Positions 20,582 to 30,817 of a stretch of DNA of 46,823 nt are shown in pieces; positions within the stretch are counted from its first letter, which is position 1, and each line of letters begins with the position of its first letter. A program made the position numbers and the translations under genes. Source of the DNA: Candidatus Altimarinota bacterium. Its GTDB lineage: Bacteria > Patescibacteriota > Gracilibacteria > BD1-5 > UBA6164. The notes under the pieces were generated by a model. It searched no databases. It was not told the origin of the DNA and was given only the letters and a program-made list of their open reading frames with translations. The stretch covers positions 1 to 46,823 of the forward strand of contig JAOARJ010000003.1 in NCBI GenBank assembly GCA_025210615.1, written 5' to 3'.

Positions 20582-20689
20582 AGCGGAGCTTGATAGAATC
20601 AAGCTCCGCTAAGCGTTTCATTCTTAACAATAAAAATAATTAAAGAAAATGAAACGCCTTAAAGGCGCGGACCTTCGGTCCGCGCCTTT
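20582..20689. repeat. Cluster of three GC-rich hairpins
   Basis: Three inverted repeats abut each other in otherwise AT-rich DNA. First: 20582-20610, a perfect 12-bp stem (AGCGGAGCTTGA) with loop TAGAA. Second: 20611-20622 (AAGCGTTTCATT) pairs with 20648-20660 (AATGAAACGC, bulge, CTT) around a 25-base AT loop. Third: 20661-20673 (AAAGGCGCGGACC) pairs with 20677-20689 over loop TTC. The last could end either convergent gene, but the array is much stronger than the other terminators here. It could be a structured RNA, a recombination or palindromic repeat, or a tandem terminator. Confidence 0.75.
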
Positions 20690-20701
20690 AATAAGAAATT
20701 A

Positions 20702-21175
20702 TTAATCTTCTTGCAAATTTATATATTCAGTATTATCTCCCGATAACTCTCATTTTATTTTATACACTGATATCTCCTCTGGATTTTGTCATAATGCAGT
20801 AAAGAAAGTTGATTTTAATTCTCCGTATGGAACAACCACTTTTGCTTCTATATTTTCAAAAGTTTTAGCAGCATCTTTAGTTCCCTTTATAATCAAAACT
20901 TCCACATTATCCAAAAATTTTAATATTTCTTCTGATATTTCAAATTTATCTGTAGGAATAACTGTGATATTTTTTTTGTCTACTTTAAAGTTATAAAACA
21001 AAATTTCTTTATAAGTTTTTACTTCAAGTAATATTCCTCATTTTTCATATTCTCAAGGAAAATTTACATCAAATCAATCCAAAACAATAGTATTTTTTTC
21101 AGTATCAAATACTATTTCTTTTTTATATGAGCTTAATACAAGCATATTATCTCAAGTTTTTTTTATTTCTATCAT
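20702..21175 (-). CDS. Beta-rich protein resembling a UlaG-like metallo-beta-lactamase fold lacking metal ligands
   Basis: A 157-residue soluble protein, ATG 21175 to TAA 20702. Beta strands alternate with the motif 'FDVNFPGEYEKGGILLEV', which closely matches the 'GPGEYExxGV' segment of UlaG-type metallo-beta-lactamase proteins common in CPR genomes. Later 'NVEVLIIKGTKDAAKTFENI', 'AKVVVPYGELKSTFFTALGQ' and 'NPEEISVYKIKGELSGDN' match the second half of that family. The HxHxDH metal site is missing, so it is probably a non-catalytic relative. The link is from motif memory and moderate at best. It is followed on the same strand (upstream) by a Nudix gene 20 bases away. Confidence 0.6.
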
Positions 21176-21195
21176 AATAATTTTTTAATTATTAA

Positions 21196-21648
21196 TTAAA
21201 CAAAATAAGATAAATTTTTATTCACTATTTTATGTAAATTGAATCTTATTCACATTGTCTTTATTTCTTCAGGTGTAAACCATCTATAATCTACAAATCT
21301 TTCAGATTTTTGTACTCTTGGGGTATCATCTCCGCAATATTTAACTAAAAATAAATAAACATCTTTATCTATAACAGGATTATCTTCTAAATATCCTGCT
21401 GTAAAAGTATAATTTAACTTCGTTAAGAATTTGATAATTCTTAAATCTTTTTTAGCAAGTCAAGTTTCTTCTTCTATTTCACGAAGAGCCGCTTCACTAG
21501 CAATCTCTCCTTCTTCAATATGACCTTTAGGTATAACATAATCTTCTTGTCATCTTGAATTGATCCATTTAAGAAGCAAAATCTCAACTTTATTATTTTT
21601 AATACGATATACGACACCTCCAGAGCTTTTTTCGTATCTTTTTCACAT
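21196..21648 (-). CDS. Nudix hydrolase
   Basis: A 150-residue Nudix enzyme. The full Nudix box is present: 'PKGHIEEGEIASEAALREIE' continuing EETGL, that is G-x5-E-x7-REU-x-EE-x-G-U, at about residues 38-60. The sequence begins 'GKRYEKSSGGVVYR' and has 'YVIPKGH' before the box, typical of Ap4A/bis(5'-nucleosyl)-tetraphosphate or diadenosine-type Nudix enzymes, although the substrate is not certain. Start ATG 21648 is followed by TGA (Gly). It is transcribed with the UlaG-like gene. Distinct from the two Nudix enzymes of the ileS operon. Confidence 0.92.
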
Positions 21649-21865
21649 AAGAAAATTTTATTGGTTAAAAAGCATTTATTAAGGTTTTATCGCTTACAAC
21701 GATTACATTACGCATATAATACTTTTATTTTTCAAAATTACAATTTTATTTTCACCTTTTTCTAAAAAACTAAATTATTTTTTTCTAAATTTACAGACAA
21801 TAAAACAAAATAACATTATTTTATAATAAAAATAAGATTTTTAAAGATTTGTCAAGCAATTAATT

Positions 21866-21894
21866 TTGACTCCCCTTTAAAATTATGATAGAAT
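21866..21894 (+). promoter_or_regulatory. Promoter for the sortase gene
   Basis: TTGACT (21866-21871), 17-base spacer, TAGAAT (21889-21894), 61 bases before the sortase ATG. This is a good match to a sigma-70 type promoter. Confidence 0.6.
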
Positions 21895-21954
21895 TTTATT
21901 ACAAAATAAATAAACAAAAAATTGATACAAAAATAAAAATTAAAACAAATAAAA

Positions 21955-23010
21955 ATGAACGACAAAAAACAAAATTTAAATAACGAATTTGATGATATTT
22001 TTGCTCTTTTAGAAGAGGAAGAAACTAATATTAAATCTGAAACTACTGCATCTTTAGAAGAATTTAAAGCTGATAATTTTTCTGAAATTAATTTAGACAA
22101 TCTAGAAGCTAATAATACTTCTGAGGAAATTATTGCAGAGAATATTAATTTATCTGAAGATTTAACAGAAGATATTTTAGAAGAAGAACCTAGTAAATTA
22201 TCACAAATAAAGGATTTTTCTCTATTTTTACTTAAATATTTAACAACTTCTTTAAGTATCTTTGCTATTTTGATGATAGTTGTAAATTTTAGTGCTTATT
22301 ACCAAATTGCACAAGGTTATTTTAATGCTGAAGGTGCTGCTGAAACTGCTCAAAATTTAAAAACAAGTGTATTAGAATCAAAAACGCAAGAACATTCAGA
22401 AAATAAAGAAGTAAAAATTTCTATGGCAAGCGAAGAAACTATTGCTGAACTAGAAGATAAATCAAAAGTTACAAGAAACCAGCAGTTCCACTCTATGGAT
22501 AAACTTTTAGTTGAAACTAGAGATGAAAAAATCGATTTGTCACTAGATATAACTCCTTATGAAAATAGAGTTGTTATCCCTGCTATGTGAAAAAATATTC
22601 CATTATTAGATGTAAATAAAAAATCTGCAAAAGACGTAAAAGAATTAGAACAAATTTTTATGAAAGATTTAGAAAATGGAATTATTAGATATCCTGGAAG
22701 CGCTTTACCTTGAGAAAATGGAAATACTTTTATCTTTGGACACTCATCAAATTTCCCTTGGGCAAAATGAGATTACAATGATGTTTTTGCCAATCTTGAT
22801 GTATTAAAATTTAGAGATGAAATTATTGTTTATTACGGACAAAAAAAATATGTTTACGAAGTTATGACAAAAAAAGTTATTCACCCTGGAAATGTAAAAA
22901 TTTTAAAAAGAGATATGTGAAAAAATGAAGTGACTCTTATGACTTGTTTCCCTGTTGGAACAACATTAAATAGACTAATAGTAATTTGAAGTCTTAAAGA
23001 AGTTAAATAA
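21955..23010 (+). CDS. Sortase with long acidic cytoplasmic N-terminus
   Basis: A 351-residue sortase, a membrane-bound cysteine transpeptidase that attaches proteins to surface carriers. Residues 1-90 are acidic and cytoplasmic, longer than usual. A transmembrane helix follows at about 94-115 (KYLTTSLSIFAILMIVV). The catalytic domain has His263 in 'FGHSSNFPWAKGDYNDVF', Cys331 in 'VTLMTCFPVGTTLNRLIV' and Arg340 in the same strand, so the triad is complete. TLMTC fits the TLxTC consensus. Class is probably D or E-like. Its substrate is not seen in the window. It is followed after 27 bases by a small membrane protein, likely cotranscribed. Confidence 0.92.
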
Positions 23011-23037
23011 AAATAATTTAAAATTAATAAAAAAATT

Positions 23038-23367
23038 ATGAGTAATGTAATTTGATTTGAATACAAATTTTCATCATTATCTGAAGTCTTAAATTCTACA
23101 AAAAATATTACTGAATTTAGCGTAATAGATTATGTAATTTTAGTATTATTAATAGTTTTTATAATCGCCTTAGTGTTTTATATATTACCATTTATAAGTT
23201 TTTTGATACAAAAACATAACAAGAGTATCAAATCTAGAAATAGAAAAAATTTATTACTAAAAATAAAGACTCAAAAAGATATTGAAGATGAAATAGATAA
23301 AGAAATGAAAGCAGAAGAACAAGAAAAACTAGAAGCTAGAAATAAAGCTTTAAATTACAAACAATAA
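23038..23367 (+). CDS. Small membrane protein, 109 aa
   Basis: One strong hydrophobic segment (about residues 30-60, 'VIDYVILVLLIVFIIALVFY') continues into 'ILPFISFLIQKHNKS', then a basic, charged coiled tail rich in Lys and Glu ('LLLKIKTQKDIEDEIDKEMK'). Predicted to sit in the membrane with the tail in the cytoplasm. No family recognised. It lies 27 bases after the sortase gene on the same strand with a terminator behind it, so the two form one unit. Confidence 0.78.
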
Positions 23368-23368
23368 A

Positions 23369-23400
23369 AATCTTCTCCTCCTCTTAAGGAGATTTTTTAT
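23369..23400 (+). terminator. Intrinsic terminator
   Basis: An imperfect hairpin with AATCT...CCT pairing AGG AGATT, followed by a TTTTTT run, 2 bases after the stop of the small membrane protein. Confidence 0.7.
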
Positions 23401-23412
23401 TACTAAATAAAT

Positions 23413-23553
23413 TTGACAAACTAAATAATATCCTTATATTATAACTTACGAGGACTAAAAAACTCTAAAAAATAGGAGGAACTGCTTATGACATAAAACG
23501 GCATATTATAGCGGTGTATTCCCCCCAGGACGGTCCTGGGGGGTCTCTTTTTT
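23413..23553 (+). ncRNA. Stand-alone small RNA gene with promoter and strong terminator
   Basis: TTGACA at 23413-23418 and a TATATT/TATTAT box at about 23435-23442 form a promoter. The expected RNA is about 100 bases, from about 23450 to the terminator at 23521-23553: a 10-bp all-GC-rich stem (CCCCCCAGGA) with loop CGG, then TCTCTTTTTT. Between them is AGGAGG (23474-23479), 8 bases, then ATG ACA TAA (23488-23496), a two-codon ORF. CTGCT-TATG can pair with CATA-TTAT-AGCGG and would hide the ATG in a hairpin. A perfect Shine-Dalgarno is rare in this genome. No match to a known RNA family is evident. Confidence 0.6.
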
Positions 23554-23594
23554 ATTAAAATATTAATTATAACATAAAAAGTTAAATAATAAAT

Positions 23595-23622
23595 TTGACA
23601 ATAATAAAAAAATAATTATAAA
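23595..23622 (+). promoter_or_regulatory. Promoter for the secreted 156-aa protein
   Basis: TTGACA at 23595-23600, a 16-base spacer and TATAAA at 23617-23622, about 45 bases before the ATG. It is distinct from the small-RNA promoter upstream. Confidence 0.55.
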
Positions 23623-23667
23623 TTATATAAGCTTTGTAGCTTTATAAATTTGTAACTTATTGTAACT

Positions 23668-24138
23668 ATGAAAAAAATAGTAATTTCTGCTATCGTTTTG
23701 ATAAGCGTATTTTCTTGAAGTGCTTTGGTTAATGCCGAAAATAAATGATTTATCGCTGATACTTTGAACCTTGATGTATGAGTTGAAATTTTTGAATTAA
23801 ATAATATTAATCTTCAAAGTCATACTTTTAGAACAAAAAACCTGCAAAAAACTTATAATAATATGGTAAATATTAATAAATTATTTAAAAATTTAGCAGT
23901 ACAAAATTACGAAGAGTGAAAACTTACTGATTATGAATTAAATGGTCTTATTAATAATTATAGTAAATTTATTTATTACGCTAATCAAATGTTTAGTGAT
24001 ATTGAAATACTTGATTTATGACTTGATGATTCTCAAGAGTTACTAGATAGCATTAATAAAAATTATACTTTTGTAAGATCTTATTATTTGAAAATAGAAG
24101 CAATTCTAAATAATAGTGAAGAAGAAAAAAGAAGCTAA
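23668..24138 (+). CDS. Small exported protein of unknown function, 156 aa
   Basis: The N-terminus is a signal peptide (KKIVISAIVLISVFSGSALV, cleavage near NAEN). The mature part is helical with 'FRTKNLQKTYNNMVNINKLF', 'QNYEEGKLTDYELNGLINNY' and 'YYANQMFSDIEILDLGLDD', Asn- and Leu-rich. No Cys and no sortase motif. No family recognised; a periplasmic or surface helical protein. Its TAA at 24136-24138 overlaps the TAG of the convergent ftsE gene (24135-24137). Confidence 0.78.
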
Positions 24139-24160
24139 TATTTATAGCTTCCTTTTTTTT
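24131..24160. terminator. Bidirectional intrinsic terminator
   Basis: GAAGCTA and TAGCTTC form a 7-bp stem around a 7-base loop, followed by TTTTTTTTT on the plus strand. It overlaps the stop codons of both convergent genes. Confidence 0.75.
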
Positions 24161-24812
24161 CATCTGAAAATATTTTTTTATCTTTAAATGCGACAACTCT
24201 TTTTTTATATTTATCAACAATATTAGAATCATGCGTTGCTATTATAATAGTCTTTCCCATTTTATTTAACTCATCAAAAATTTTCATAATTTCCATAGCT
24301 GTTTGTGGATCTAAATTTCAAGTTGGTTCATCTCAAATAATTACATCTGGATTATGTACTAGCGCTCTAGCTATCGCAAGTCTTTGTTTTTCTCAACCTG
24401 ATAATTGAGTTATTTTTTTATCTTTTTTTACTAAAAGTCAAACTAAACGCAAAAACTCAGGAACTTTTTTTATAACATAATCATCTTTATAACCACAAAC
24501 TTCCATAGCAAAGGCCACATTTTCATAAACAGTTTTTGATTCAAGGAGTTTATAATCTTGAAATACAACTCAAATTTTTCTTCTATAAGATAAAATAAAA
24601 TCTCATTTTTGTCAGTATAAATTTTCTCCTGTATCAAGAACTATATTTCCTAAAAATGGCTTAAAATCTCAGATTAAACTAGATATTAAACTTGTTTTTC
24701 CAGAACCTGATTTTCAAATTAAAAACACAAATTCTCATTTAGGAATTTCTAAATCTATTTTTTCTAAGATTATTTTATTTCAATAAGCTAGCGTTAAATT
24801 ATTTATTTTCAT
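24135..24812 (-). CDS. ftsE: FtsE-type ABC ATPase
   Basis: A 225-residue ABC ATPase. Walker A is 'FLIGKSGSGKTSLISSLIG', the Q-loop 'IGVVFQDYKLLESKTVYENV', the signature 'ITQLSGGEKQRLAIARALV', Walker B 'VIIGDEPTGNLDP' and the H-loop 'TIIIATHDSN'. The sequence 'LLESKTVYENVAFAMEVCG' and the length match FtsE, the partner of FtsX in cell division and wall-hydrolase control, more than other MacB/LolD-like members. No ftsX gene is adjacent; the next gene on this strand is an antiporter. The glycine of the Walker A GKS is TGA-encoded. Confidence 0.88.
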
Positions 24813-24837
24813 AAAATTTGATAAGTAAATAAAAATA

Positions 24838-26970
24838 CTACTCTACTACTTCTTTGTAAAACTCACCTTCTATTTCTTCTTTTAGTTTATGATATAATTT
24901 TGGTGTAATCATATCTTTTTTATATAAGTCTTCTATAAGTTCTCATTCTAATCTTAATAAAGATTTGTCAACTAATTTTGAATCTAAAAGTTCAATGTTA
25001 AAATCATTTTCTTCAGCTTCTATTTTCATTCTATTTTCAGCAATATTATTAAATCTTTCATATAATTCAATAATTTCATCAAAAAAGTAATTCTCAAAGC
25101 CAAAATCATATTCTTTAAATTTCTTTAATTCTCTTATAACTTTGTTACTAATTATAATTTTTGTTCTATTTTTTAAATATCAAATATAAACACAATTTCA
25201 AGAAGACGAGAATAATCTAACTAATTTTTCAAAGAAATCATAACTATTTTTTTCTATTATCGTCTTTAATTGTGGTTTTCCCAATTCAACTCTAATAATT
25301 TGTTTTTCTATTTTATGCATCAAATACTTATAAATTCCGACGTTTATTTCATTAGTTGTAAGCAAATGATTAAGCGCTTTTTTCTCTATTCATAAAGCGT
25401 GTAAGCTAATTGCTTTTTTGATTAATTTATCTGCGTCTTCGCTATTTTTTAAAGTTTGCTTTAATGATTTTATACTACGCTTTTGTTTTTCTTCATATTT
25501 CAGCTTTAATATCTTATATTCTTCTTCTGCTACATATCATTTTTTATGTAAATTTTCTAGCTTTTCTAATGCTTTTAAACTAATTAAAATAGATGATTCG
25601 CTATATTCAAATTCTTCTAATTTTGTCAATTTTCAAACATTAAATTTTCTCATCATAGGAGCAATAGTAAGAGCCTTTACAAACATTGTAAAAAATATCG
25701 CATTAATACTCAAAACAAGTAAAAAATCTTTTATAGAAAAAGCATAATCCCATCATACAGCTGTTTGAAAAGCTGTCAAATCTTCTGGAACCATCATAAT
25801 TAAAACTAAAGCTAACGCTCATCTAAGGCTTCACCAAGCTAATAAATGTTGCCAAGATGTTGGAATTTCTCTTTCTAATTTAAATTTATTCAAAATTCAA
25901 ATAGGTATATAGACGCTTATCATTCTAGCTATAATTATAACAAGTATTGCTACAATAGTTGGTAATATTAATAGTCCAAAATCAATATGTTGAATATGAG
26001 AGACTGTTAATCATAGCAAAATAAATACAATAGAATTCGCTAAATATGCGAAAAATTCCCAAAAGTGATGCATATAACTTTCTACAGATGGAGTAATTTT
26101 ACATTTTCAATAATTTCATACTACTATTCAAGCCATTGTTGTAGCGATAATTCCTGATAATTGCAAGTGAAAGTGTCAAATAATTACATTATGACTAATT
26201 ATTTCAGCTAGTAAAAAAGTTAAGTGAGCTAACACCATTGTAAGCGAGATTTCTAAAACCTCATTATTTTTAATTTTTCAGATAATTTTTGAGAATAAAA
26301 CTCACATAAATCATCAAAATAACATTCATCAAATAGCCATTGATAGGAATGAGAAAAATCCATGTAAAACTGTATCTAATCAAACTTGAAAGGCTCAAGC
26401 AGTTTCTCAAATTTTCAAAATTATAACAAGCAAGATTGAGAAAAATGCATACGCTGTCCCATCATTAAATAAACTTTCTCATTCAAAAATTAACGCTAAT
26501 CTTCTTGGTGCTCAAATAGTTTTAAATAAAGCTAAAACAGCAACAGGGTCAGTCGCTGAAATCACACTACCAAATAATAAACATATTATAAATGGCACAT
26601 TAAATCACAAAAACGGCAAAATATAATATAATCAAAATCAAATTGTAAACATTGAAATAAGTAAACCAAAAACACTTAAAGCAAATATAGAACGCCAGTT
26701 TCTGATAAGTTTTCTATAATTTATATTATAAGCTGATTCAAATAATAAAACTGGCAAGAATACATAAAATAGTACTCCAGGAGTCAGTTTAAAATCATCT
26801 ATAAATCAAAACATTTCAGTTCCTGCAATTGGCACTAAAAAAAGCCCTACTATAATTAATAGAACTGTATAAGGTAATTTGATTTTTTGTGATAATAGGT
26901 ATGTAAAAATTGAAATCGTCAGGAGTGTTAAAAACGATAAAGTTCAATTTATAAAAGCTGCGCTTTCCAT
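24838..26970 (-). CDS. Na+/H+ antiporter (CPA1/NhaP-like) with long cytoplasmic tail
   Basis: A 710-residue polytopic antiporter. The N-terminal ~420 residues form the membrane domain: 'KLPYTVLLIIVGLFLVPIAG', 'TPGVLFYVFLPVLLFESAYN', and the ion-binding stretch 'SVISATDPVAVLALFKTIGA' followed by 'LALIFEGESLFNDGTAY', typical of CPA1 exchangers. Another conserved segment near residue 380 is 'SLRWALALVLIMMVPED'. The last ~290 residues are hydrophilic and helical with coiled-coil character, longer than in most CPA1 members and probably regulatory. It likely maintains pH or Na+ and could couple to the Na+/Ca2+ exchanger elsewhere in this window (inference). Confidence 0.93.
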
Positions 26971-27033
26971 TGTCTGTTAAAATTAAAAATAAAACAGAGC
27001 GAATTTTAACAATTTATTTATAAAAAGCAAGTT

Positions 27034-27900
27034 TTATTTTATCCAAACTTGTGTATGACAACCATCTCAAGCAGCACATAAAGAATCTATACTATTGGTA
27101 GAAGAATATTGAATATGGCTTCATTTTCTTGAATCTGTATGATTTAATTCAGTAATAATATTTCAAGTTATTCACCGTGAAGAAAACCCTTTATACCGAG
27201 TTGAAAGATGAGAAGAAGTATAACCAGAATAATTGGCAGAACCTGAATAGGTTTGTGAACAATATTTTATATTACCCACATCATCTGCATAATCATCTAT
27301 ATTATCGAATTTACAAAAATTTGGTCATAAACTACTACCATATTCCACTATCATAAATTGTTGAGTGTAAAGCTGTTTTATAACTGAATCTGATAATTTT
27401 CCAACAGTAGCAAGCGATATATTATTAGTCAATAAATTATCTGAATTTAATTCTAAGGTTGTTTTCACAGTAATATCATCAGCATTTTTGTAAACTAAAG
27501 TCCAACCTCAATCATAGTTTGTCATATCACAATAAACCTGGAACTTATCAGTCTTATCTCATCAATTTGGATCTATCCAATATAATCAATCTTGATTTAA
27601 ATAAGAATTTTCTTTAGTTAAAATATCATTACAACTTAATCAAGGATAACTCTCTGTTCAAATCTTTTCTCATAAACATTTTCAGCTAAAATCACATAAT
27701 TTTCAAGTCACATATAATTTTCAATTTAATTTTATATTACTAGAACTAACGTCTATTTTATCTGTTAAACTAGAAATATTTATCCAAGTAGAATTGTCTA
27801 ATACTTCTCCAGAATTTTTGCTTATAGTAATAGCACCAATAAAATTATCTAAATAAATTCAGCTCAAAATTAGACTTAAAAATAAAATTATTTTTTTCAT
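27034..27900 (-). CDS. Secreted fibrinogen-like domain protein (paralogue 2)
   Basis: A 288-residue exported protein with signal peptide (KKIILFLSLILSGIYL). Residues 1-135 closely follow the protein at 15213-16088: both have 'NFIGAIT', 'NSGEVLDNSTW', 'LNGKLYVTGK' and the 'DxFQVYCDMT' site with 'GGWT'. Here the core reads 'DKTDKFQVYCDMTNYDGGWT'. The C-terminal part differs and ends in 'GDGCHTQVWIK'. So the signal and domain entry are conserved while the exposed half has diverged, suggesting diversifying surface recognition. Function is inferred from the domain only. Confidence 0.85.
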
Positions 27901-27965
27901 AATTTTTCAAAAATTATTTAATAATTGAAAGGATTATAGTAGATTTTGTATATAAAAGCAAGTTT

Positions 27966-29195
27966 TTATTTTTTTGATACCATATTTACTGTGCTATATT
28001 GAAATATTTTTCATTTTTTTCTTTTACTAATATCTAATTCTTTATCAACATCCCTTGATATTCATAGAAGTATCGCTATTCAGATAGCCAAACTCATAAG
28101 ACTTGAACCTCCATAACTTACAAATGGCAAAGTTATTCAAGTGTTTGGCAAAAGTTTTAAATTTACTCATAAATTTACAAATGCTTGCATCAAAATCCGG
28201 CTTCAAATTCAGATTGCAAAATATTTTGAAAAGTCATCTTTACTATTATTTGCAATAACAAAACATCTATATCAAATAAATAAATATATCCAAATTAGTC
28301 ATAAAGCTCATAAAAATCATAACTCTTCTACAATAACTGAAAAGATAAAATCTCATTCAACTTGTGGAACATATCCGTATTTTTGGATACTAGAACCAAA
28401 TCCAACTCAAAGCAATCATCCTGTTCAGATAGCGATAAGTCATTGGTCTTGTTGGTATAAAATATTTCAACTTTTTGCTTCATCTTCTTCGTTTCATAAA
28501 AATGAATTTACTCTATCATAAATATAAGCAAAAGTCGGCCTATCCTCTTTTGTTAATATTTTATCTGGGTCATATTTCCCCATAAAATAAACAGAAATTA
28601 ATAATATCAATCAAATGCTTCACATCAAAAATAAATGTCTAACATTTCATCAAGCGACAAAAAATAATATAGTAGCAACTGGCACTATAACTAATATACT
28701 ACCAAAATCTGGCTGCATCGCTATCAACATAAAAATTAATCAAATGAGTCAAATATACGGCATAAATCATTTTTTGAAATGACCAATTCTTCCTTTGTAT
28801 TTAGCAAACATTGCTGATAAAAATAATATTACAGCAACTTTTGTAAATTCAGTAGGTTGTATTCAAAAAGGAAGTCACTTAATAAAAAGCCATCATTTCG
28901 CTCAATACAACTTAGTTCAGAAAACAAGTACTGCCATCAAAGATAAAATTCAAATCCCCATAAAAATATAAGAATATTTTTGAAAAAATTTATACGGAGT
29001 TTTGGCTATTATAACGATTAAAAAAGATGAAATAGCAATGTGAATTATATTTCTAATCAAAAAATGATTATTAGAATCTCAACCAGTAATTTTATACGAA
29101 GAAAAAACTGAAACAGAACTTATCATCACCATTCAAAAGATAATAAGCGAAAAAACAGCAAAAAACAATCTATAATCTATTTGTTTATCTTTCAT
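27966..29195 (-). CDS. FtsW/RodA/SpoVE-family glycosyltransferase
   Basis: A 409-residue SEDS peptidoglycan polymerase with about 10 membrane segments. Features: 'KDKQIDYRLFFAVFSLIIFG' at the N-terminus, 'WLPFGIQPTEFTKVAVILFL' (PTE motif) and 'MQPDFGSILVIVPVATILFF' (catalytic Asp in QPDFGS). Near the end is 'NLGVNLKLLPNTGITLPFVS' then YGGSSL, the strongest family signature. TGA encodes the Gly residues of these motifs. FtsW versus RodA cannot be settled; the YGGSS-LxxxxAxG form occurs in both. It is the last gene of the bL32-NusB-RNase III-YggT cluster. A class B transpeptidase is not in the window. Confidence 0.92.
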
Positions 29196-29229
29196 AATTT
29201 TTCTTAAAGTTATCTAATATTTTCCGAAA

Positions 29230-29505
29230 CTAAAATGAAATTGTTGTTGTAATTCCAGGATTATGCGTGATTATTATTCCTGCTATAAACCAAATCAAAA
29301 GCAGAACTATAATAGGCGTAAAATCAAATATTCAAAGCCTTGTTGGAATAAATTTTCTAACCAAATTATAAATAGGTTCTAATAAAGGAGCGATATAATA
29401 ATATCTAAATTTTTCTCAGAAAGGCCTTGTCCAAGATAAAATTATATCTACAAAAATCACCATTTCAAAAATGCGCAAAAATATTAATGTTGCATAAATT
29501 ATCAT
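29230..29505 (-). CDS. YggT-family membrane protein
   Basis: A 91-residue protein with two hydrophobic segments: 'IIYATLIFLRIFEMVIFVDI' and 'FTPIIVLLLIWFIAGIIIT'. The linking part has 'ILSWTRPFGEKFRYYYIAPL' followed by 'EPIYNLVRKFIPTRLGIFDF', the YggT motif (L-x-P-x-x-R-I-P-G-x-D). A small membrane protein implicated elsewhere in cation tolerance or in cell division. It lies 13 bases after RNase III and 34 bases before the FtsW/RodA gene. Confidence 0.88.
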
Positions 29506-29518
29506 AATTTTTTATATT

Positions 29519-30286
29519 TTATTTATTATTTTCACTGAATTTTTTAAAGTTTTTCTCCCACTCATTTCTTGTATTATACGCGTTCAATGCAGCATCTTCT
29601 TGAGCTTTTTTCTTACTACTTCATTTTCATTCTCAAATCATTTTTTCATCTAAATAAACTCAAACTACAAAGGTTTTATCATGGTCTGGACCAGTTTCAG
29701 ATAAAACATTATAACTCGGAGTTATACAAATATCGGCTTGAGTATACTCTTGTAAAAGCGATTTCGGATCTTTTATCAAGTTATTTTTCAAAATATCTTC
29801 CAACGTAGAATAAATATGTTTTATTATAAATTTCTCAGCCTCACTATATCATAAATCTAAATAAATCGCTCATAAAAAAGCTTCAACAGTGTTTGCTAAA
29901 ATATAATTATTTTCTCTTCAACCTCATTGGTCTTCTCATTTTCATAAAATTAAATAATCTGGAAAATTTACTTTTTTAGCTACGATAGCTAAATTTCTTC
30001 ATCTCACTAAACTACTTCTAATATCTGTTAATTCCCCTTCAGGTTTTTTAGGGAAATCATTATAAAGATGCGATGTAACAACAAGTTCAAGCACGGCATC
30101 TCACAAAAATTCTAATCTTTCATTATGCTGATCTGATACATCAGCTTTTTCATTTACAAAAGAGCGGTGAACGAAAGAAAGAAGATAATGATTTATATTC
30201 TTTGCCTCTATTCAAAGCTCTTTTAGAAGTTTATTAACCTTAAAAATAAAGCGTTCATCTTCATAAAGACTCTTTGATACAACCAT
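29519..30286 (-). CDS. rnc: Ribonuclease III
   Basis: A 255-residue double-strand-specific ribonuclease that processes rRNA and structured mRNAs. The catalytic domain has the signature 'HNERLEFLGDAVLELVVTSH' with the RNase III acidic residues, then 'ILANTVEAFLGAIYLDLGYS' (second acidic cluster). The double-stranded RNA-binding domain at the C-terminus has 'DPKSLLQEYTQADICITPSY' and 'GEGKGSSKKKAQEDAALNAY'. Complete, start ATG 30286. Gene order bL32-NusB-RNase III-YggT is a small RNA/ribosome cluster. Confidence 0.95.
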
Positions 30287-30316
30287 AAATTTTTTATTAA
30301 TTTATAATTTATTTAA

Positions 30317-30796
30317 CTATTTTTTCGTAAAAAAATAATTTTTATGCTCCTCTAGTTTACTTGCTTCTTCAACTAAATCAAGATGATTTTCTAAAATTGA
30401 ATTTAAAACTCCATTTGTTAGCTTACGAGTCGCATCATCAGTAAATAATTTAGCTAATTCCACAGCCTCATTTACAATAACTTTTGCTGGAATTTCATCA
30501 CGCGAATACATTATTTCATAAGTACCAATAAAAATAGGCAAAAGTTGTTCAACTTTCATTCTTTTTACATCAAATTTTTTCGCATATTTAGATACACTAT
30601 AAACAATTTCTGGCTCTTTTTCTATAATTCCAGCATACATTTCATCTAAATAATCATAATCCATTCATTCTAAAAAATCAGGACGAAAAAAAGTTTCTTC
30701 TAACTCCTGCCTTCATAAATGTCCAAAATGATTTGCGTATAATCTTTGAAACAAAAATCTTCTCGTTTTTCTTCTTGAATATTTGATATTATTCAT
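30317..30796 (-). CDS. nusB: NusB transcription antitermination factor
   Basis: A 159-residue protein with the NusB fold. It starts 'RRKTRRFLFQRLYANHFG', and the C-terminal part has 'VEQLLPIFIGTYEIMYSRDE', then 'PAKVIVNEAVELAKLFTDDA', 'RKLTNGVLNSILE', which is the most conserved NusB block (I-x-x-N-E-A-V-x-L-A-K-x-F, F-x-N-G-V-L). With NusE and BoxA RNA it supports rRNA antitermination. The upstream part is a little longer than usual. Between bL32 (75 bases upstream, with a hairpin) and rnc. Confidence 0.92.
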
Positions 30797-30817
30797 AATT
30801 TATTATTTATTTAGATA

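Noticed and set aside
28141-28521. Plus-strand 126-codon ORF
   Set aside because: Antisense to the FtsW/RodA-type gene, which has clear motifs in the minus-strand frame.
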